Source: Plantactinospora soyae
GTDB lineage: Bacteria > Actinomycetota > Actinomycetes > Mycobacteriales > Micromonosporaceae
Assembly (NCBI RefSeq): GCF_014874095.1
Contig: NZ_JADBEB010000001.1
Location: 9,651,931 to 9,715,930, forward strand
Length of the DNA stretch: 64,000 nucleotides
Direction of reading: 5' to 3'
How positions within the stretch are numbered: the first letter of the stretch is position 1; the number at the start of each line of letters is the position of its first letter. The position numbers were made by a program, and so were the translations under genes. This document shows, piece after piece, positions 60,472-64,000 of this stretch. The notes beneath the pieces were generated by a model. The model did no database searches. It was given only the letters and a program-made list of their open reading frames with translations, and was not told the DNA's origin.

Positions 60472-63114
60472 TCACCCCAGCGCCGCCAGGGCGCTGCCGA
60501 TCCGCTCCAGGTCCGCCTCCGCGGCGGCCAGCCGGTCCCTGATCTTGTCGACCACGGGCGCCGGGGCCTTGTCGACGAACGCCGGGTTGCCCAGCTTCGC
60601 CCGGGCCTGGGTGATCTCCTTCTCCGCCGCGGCCCGGTCCTTCTCCAGCCGGGCCCGCTCGGCGGCGACGTCGATCGAGCCACGGGTGTCCAGTGCCACG
60701 GTCACCGCGCCGGAGACCGCCAGCGTGGCGCTGGCCCGGAAGTCCGGCGCCGCCTCGTCCAGCCGGACCAGCGAGCGGATCAGGGACTCGTGCGCGGCGA
60801 TGCCGGCCTCGGCCAGCCCCTCGAGGCGGGCGGCCACCCGTTGCGCCGGACGCAGCCCCTGATCGGACCGGAACCGCCGGATCTCGGTGACCACCCGCTG
60901 CAACTCGGTGACCTCGCGCTCGGCCCGCTCGTCGTGCAGGGCGGGCACGGTGACCGGCCAGGCGGCGGTCATCACGGATCCACCCTCCGGCCCGGCCCCC
61001 GCCGCCTCCGCGCCGGCCAACGCGACCCACAGTTCGTCGGTCACGAACGGCACCACCGGATGCAACAGTCGCAGCAGCTGGTCGAGCACGTGTCCGAGCA
61101 CCCGTCGGGTGACGTCGGCCGGCTCGCCGCCGGCGGCCAGCACCGGCTTGGCCAGTTCCACGTACCAGTCGCAGACGTCGTCCCAGGCGAAGTGGTACAG
61201 CGTGTCGCAGACCTTGGCGAACTCGTACGTCTCGAACTGCTCGTCGACCTCTGCGGTCACCCGTTGCAGCCGGGACAGAATCCACCGGTCAACGGTCGAC
61301 AGCCGGGACGGTTCGGGAAGGTCCCCCGAGACGTGCGCGCCGTTCATCAGGGCGAACCGGGTGGCGTTCCAGAGCTTGTTGCAGAAGTTTCGCGAGCCCT
61401 GGCACCACTCGTCGCTGACCGGTACGTCCTGTCCGGGGTTCGCGCCCCGGGCCAGGGTGAACCGGGTGGCGTCGGCACCGTAGCGCTCGATCCAGTCCAG
61501 CGGGTCCACCACGTTGCCGAACGACTTGGACATCTTCTTGCCGTACTGGTCGCGGACCATGCCGTGCAGCGCGATCACGTCGAACGGCTGCTGGCCGTCC
61601 ATCGCGTACAGGCCGAACATCATCATCCGGGCGACCCAGAAGAACAGAATGTCGTAGCCGGTCACCAGCACGCTGGTCGGATAGAACTTCGCGAGGTCGG
61701 CCGTCCGCTCCGGCCAGCCGAGCGTGGAGAACGGCCACAGCGCGCTGGAGAACCAGGTGTCGAGGACGTCGACGTCCTGGTGCCAGCCCTCGCCGGTCGG
61801 CGGCTCCTCGCCGGGGCCGACGCAGCGGACCTCGCCGTCCGGGCCGTACCAGACCGGGATCCGGTGCCCCCACCAGAGCTGGCGGGAGATGCACCAGTCG
61901 TGCATGTTGTCGACCCAGGCGAAGTAGCGCTTAGCCATGTCGGCGGGCTCGATCTTCACCCGGCCGTCCCGGACCGCGTCGCCGGCCGCCCGGGCCAGCG
62001 GGCCGGTGTTGACGAACCACTGCAACGACAGCCTCGGCTCGACGGTCGTACGGCACCGCGAGCAGTGCCCGACGGCGTGCACGTACGGCCGCTTCTCCGC
62101 CACGATCCGGCCCTGCTCGCGCAGCGCGGCCACGATCGCGGGCCGGGCCTCGAACCGATCCAGACCCTCGAACGGGCCGGGCGCGGTGATGACGCCCCGC
62201 TCGTCCATGATCGTCAGCGACGGCAGGTCGTGCCGCTGCCCGATCTCGAAGTCGTTCGGGTCGTGCGCGGGGGTCACCTTGACCATTCCGGTCCCGAAGG
62301 TCGGGTCGACGTGCTCGTCACCGACGATCGGGATACGCCGCCCGGTGAGTGGCAGCTCGACAAGGGTCCCGATCAGGTGCTTGTACCGCTCGTCGTCGGG
62401 GTGCACCGCCACCGCGGTGTCACCGAGCATCGTCTCGGCCCGGGTGGTGGCCACCACCACCTCGTCGCTGTACCGGATCGAGACCAGCTCACCGTCGTCG
62501 TCGGTGTGCTCCACCTCGATGTCCGACAGCGCCGTCAGGCAGCGGGGGCACCAGTTGATGATGCGTTCCGCCCGGTAGATCAGGCCGTCGTCGTACAGCT
62601 TCTTGAAGATCGTCTGTACGGCCCGGGACAGCCCCTCGTCCATGGTGAAGCGCTCGCGGTCCCAGTCCACCGAGTCGCCGAGCCGGCGCATCTGGCCGAG
62701 GATCTTGCCGCCCGACTCGGCCTTCCACTGCCAGACCCGCTCGACGAACTTCTCCCGGCCCAGGTCGTGCCGGGACAGGCCCTCGCCGGCGAGCTGGCGC
62801 TCGACCAGGTTCTGGGTGGCGATGCCGGCGTGGTCCATCCCGGGCAGCCAGAGCGCCTCGTAGCCCTGCATCCGGCGGCGGCGGGTGAGCGCGTCCATCA
62901 GGGTGTGCTCGAACGCGTGGCCCATGTGCAGCGAGCCGGTCACGTTCGGCGGGGGGATGACGATGGTGAACGGCGGCTTGTCGCTGTCGGCCGAGGCCCG
63001 GAAACGTCCGGCGGCTACCCACTCCTCGTACCGCCGACTCTCTACCTCGCCCGGCTGGTACTGGGCGGAAAGGGTCGGGGCCGGGGCGCGGTTGGCATCC
63101 AGAGTCTCGGTCAC
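60472..63114 (-). CDS. valS: Valine--tRNA ligase
   Basis: An 880-residue class Ia synthetase. HIGH is [14 protein letters not shown] near 55-68 and KMSKS is [10 protein letters not shown] near 526. The editing domain lies between them, and a C-terminal coiled coil ([23 protein letters not shown]) ends the protein, as in bacterial ValS. It charges tRNA-Val. GTG 63114 ([11 protein letters not shown]) was chosen over TTG 63120. No Shine-Dalgarno is clear, so the mRNA may be leaderless. No T-box is visible. Confidence 0.96.
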   Translation of the reverse strand: MTETLDANRAPAPTLSAQYQPGEVESRRYEEWVAAGRFRASADSDKPPFTIVIPPPNVTGSLHMGHAFEHTLMDALTRRRRMQGYEALWLPGMDHAGIATQNLVERQLAGEGLSRHDLGREKFVERVWQWKAESGGKILGQMRRLGDSVDWDRERFTMDEGLSRAVQTIFKKLYDDGLIYRAERIINWCPRCLTALSDIEVEHTDDDGELVSIRYSDEVVVATTRAETMLGDTAVAVHPDDERYKHLIGTLVELPLTGRRIPIVGDEHVDPTFGTGMVKVTPAHDPNDFEIGQRHDLPSLTIMDERGVITAPGPFEGLDRFEARPAIVAALREQGRIVAEKRPYVHAVGHCSRCRTTVEPRLSLQWFVNTGPLARAAGDAVRDGRVKIEPADMAKRYFAWVDNMHDWCISRQLWWGHRIPVWYGPDGEVRCVGPGEEPPTGEGWHQDVDVLDTWFSSALWPFSTLGWPERTADLAKFYPTSVLVTGYDILFFWVARMMMFGLYAMDGQQPFDVIALHGMVRDQYGKKMSKSFGNVVDPLDWIERYGADATRFTLARGANPGQDVPVSDEWCQGSRNFCNKLWNATRFALMNGAHVSGDLPEPSRLSTVDRWILSRLQRVTAEVDEQFETYEFAKVCDTLYHFAWDDVCDWYVELAKPVLAAGGEPADVTRRVLGHVLDQLLRLLHPVVPFVTDELWVALAGAEAAGAGPEGGSVMTAAWPVTVPALHDERAEREVTELQRVVTEIRRFRSDQGLRPAQRVAARLEGLAEAGIAAHESLIRSLVRLDEAAPDFRASATLAVSGAVTVALDTRGSIDVAAERARLEKDRAAAEKEITQARAKLGNPAFVDKAPAPVVDKIRDRLAAAEADLERIGSALAALG

Positions 63115-63184
63115 CCACAAAGTCTACGAGCCACCCCGCGAGGTCCGTCGTGCGCCACCTCCCGGCTCGCGTACGGTGGCGGCT

Positions 63185-63907
63185 ATGTCCGATGCCCACC
63201 CTTCCGATCGGCGTACTCCGGTCGAATCCGGTGCTATCGAAATCACCTCCGAGCCGGTCGTACTGTCCCAGCCGACGGCACCGGAGATCGAGGCGACCGA
63301 CATCACGCCGGCGCCCGGCCCGGATGCTCCGGGGCCCTCCGGTGGCCCGTCCCGACGCCGGAAGATCGTGCTCGGCTCGGTCCTGGCGGTAGCGCTGGTC
63401 GGGGCGGCCGGCCTGGGCAGCGTCGGCTGGCGCATCGCCCAGGAGAAGGACGCCAGCCTGACGACGCCGTCCGAGGTCGCCGGCCTGAGGCTGGACACCA
63501 GCGAACGGGCCAGGACCACCGCCGACTATCTCCGTACGGGGTTCACCGCAGACATCAACGCCGAGGAGAGCATCGGCGCCGTGTACGCCGATCCGGCCGC
63601 CCCCGAGCGCAGTGTCCTGCTGTTCGGCGGTACGGCACTGGTCTGGCAGCCGGAACGCGATCTGGACCGGCTCTTCGACCTGGTCGCCGAGGGCGAGGGG
63701 GCGATCGGTGGACTCCGGAAGGTGGATGCCGGTTCGCTCGGTGGCGTCATGAAGTGTGGAACGAGCAGCAGCCCGGAGGGCGATCTCGCCGTATGCGGTT
63801 GGGCCGACCACGGCAGCGTCGCGATGGCGATGTTCCCTGGCCGTACCGCCGACGATTCCGCGGCACTGCTGCGCGACATCCGGGGCACGGTGCAGACCCG
63901 GAACTGA
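63185..63907 (+). CDS. Single-pass membrane protein with C-terminal WADHGS domain
   Basis: A 240-residue protein of no named family. A polar N-terminus (1-58), a membrane helix (IVLGSVLAVALVGAAGLGSVGW, near 62-83) and a 150-residue extracytoplasmic domain follow. The domain has RSVLLFGGTALVWQPERDLDRLF, two Cys (MKCGTSS, LAVCGWADHGS) and a terminal AALLRDI helix. This matches the C-terminus of the protein at 49838, with the same Cys pair and WADHGS signature. The Cys may form a disulfide outside the cell. The start is ATG 63185, divergent from valS by 70 nt. Confidence 0.82.
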   Translation: MSDAHPSDRRTPVESGAIEITSEPVVLSQPTAPEIEATDITPAPGPDAPGPSGGPSRRRKIVLGSVLAVALVGAAGLGSVGWRIAQEKDASLTTPSEVAGLRLDTSERARTTADYLRTGFTADINAEESIGAVYADPAAPERSVLLFGGTALVWQPERDLDRLFDLVAEGEGAIGGLRKVDAGSLGGVMKCGTSSSPEGDLAVCGWADHGSVAMAMFPGRTADDSAALLRDIRGTVQTRN

Positions 63908-63952
63908 GCCGGGTCGAGCCACGGTACGGCGAATCAGATCGGCATGGAAAAC

Positions 63953-63986
63953 AATGTAGGGCCACCCCGGAGGGTGGCCCTACATT
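63953..63986 (+). terminator. Perfect 15-bp terminator near the window end
   Basis: AATGTAGGGCCACCC (63953-63967) pairs with GGGTGGCCCTACATT (63972-63986) over CGGA. It lies 46 nt after the last CDS. The A/T ends make it usable in both directions. Confidence 0.9.
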
Positions 63987-64000
63987 ATGAAGATGTCCGG

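Noticed and set aside
59800..63990. A 1396-codon plus-strand open frame across folC and valS
   Set aside because: It is antisense to two clear enzymes and composed of GC-codon shadow sequence (His/Arg/Asp/Gly/Val-rich) with no domain.
1..64000. tRNA, rRNA, transposase or integrase genes
   Set aside because: I looked for conserved T-loop (GGTTCGAATCC-like) blocks, rRNA segments and DDE or integrase motifs and saw none; a covariance-model search would be needed to exclude small RNAs.

Overview
The window is a very GC-rich actinobacterial chromosome segment. Third codon positions are strongly G/C, GTG starts are frequent, ATGA/GTGA stop-start overlaps are common, and there is a DUF397 protein. 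Gene order and protein character suggest the family Micromonosporaceae (Micromonospora-like); this is an inference from gene content and not a database match. I see no rRNA, tRNA, CRISPR array, insertion sequence, integrase or phage gene.

The backbone is a conserved housekeeping stretch, mostly on the minus strand, broken by accessory genes mostly on the plus strand. From left to right the backbone is: HIT protein; rsmE-dnaJ-hrcA with a CIRCE operator; hemW; lepA with an overlapping NUDIX gene; rpsT; holA; comEC-comEA; degV; histidine phosphatase-rsfS-nadD; obgE-rpmA-rplU; RNase E/G; a DUF2344 protein with its B12-binding radical SAM partner; ileS; ndk; DUF4233-folC; and valS. Many of these act on ribosomes or tRNA (rRNA methylation, EF4, S20, L21, L27, ObgE, RsfS, three aminoacyl-tRNA synthetases), on protein folding and heat-shock control (DnaJ, HrcA), or on DNA uptake and replication (ComEA, ComEC, HolA).

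Accessory insertions are: an SDR oxidoreductase and a GH3 beta-glucosidase (0.8-4.3 kb); an enoyl-CoA hydratase, a lytic-transglycosylase-like protein, a PhyH dioxygenase, an unrecognised 278-aa protein and a small membrane protein (9.6-14.2 kb); an aminoglycoside-phosphotransferase-fold kinase (17 kb); a secreted alginate-lyase-family protein (25.3-26.5 kb); and PepN, DUF397, polysaccharide deacetylase, RtcB, a secreted PQQ sugar dehydrogenase, TrpRS and a GNAT protein (29.6-40.1 kb) between nadD and obgE.

The most informative regulatory signals are a complete ribosome-mediated attenuator ahead of trpS (leader peptide with tandem Trp codons, antiterminator and terminator), a T-box ahead of ileS, and CIRCE ahead of hrcA. 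Less certain are a palindrome on the -35 box of the unrecognised gene and a TTAGGAA inverted repeat ahead of the alginate-lyase gene. The DUF2344 gene has no in-frame ATG, GTG or TTG and probably starts at ATC behind a strong Shine-Dalgarno. Two anchored proteins 12 kb apart share an undescribed C-terminal domain. At least seven intergenic gaps hold unrelated short perfect tandem arrays.
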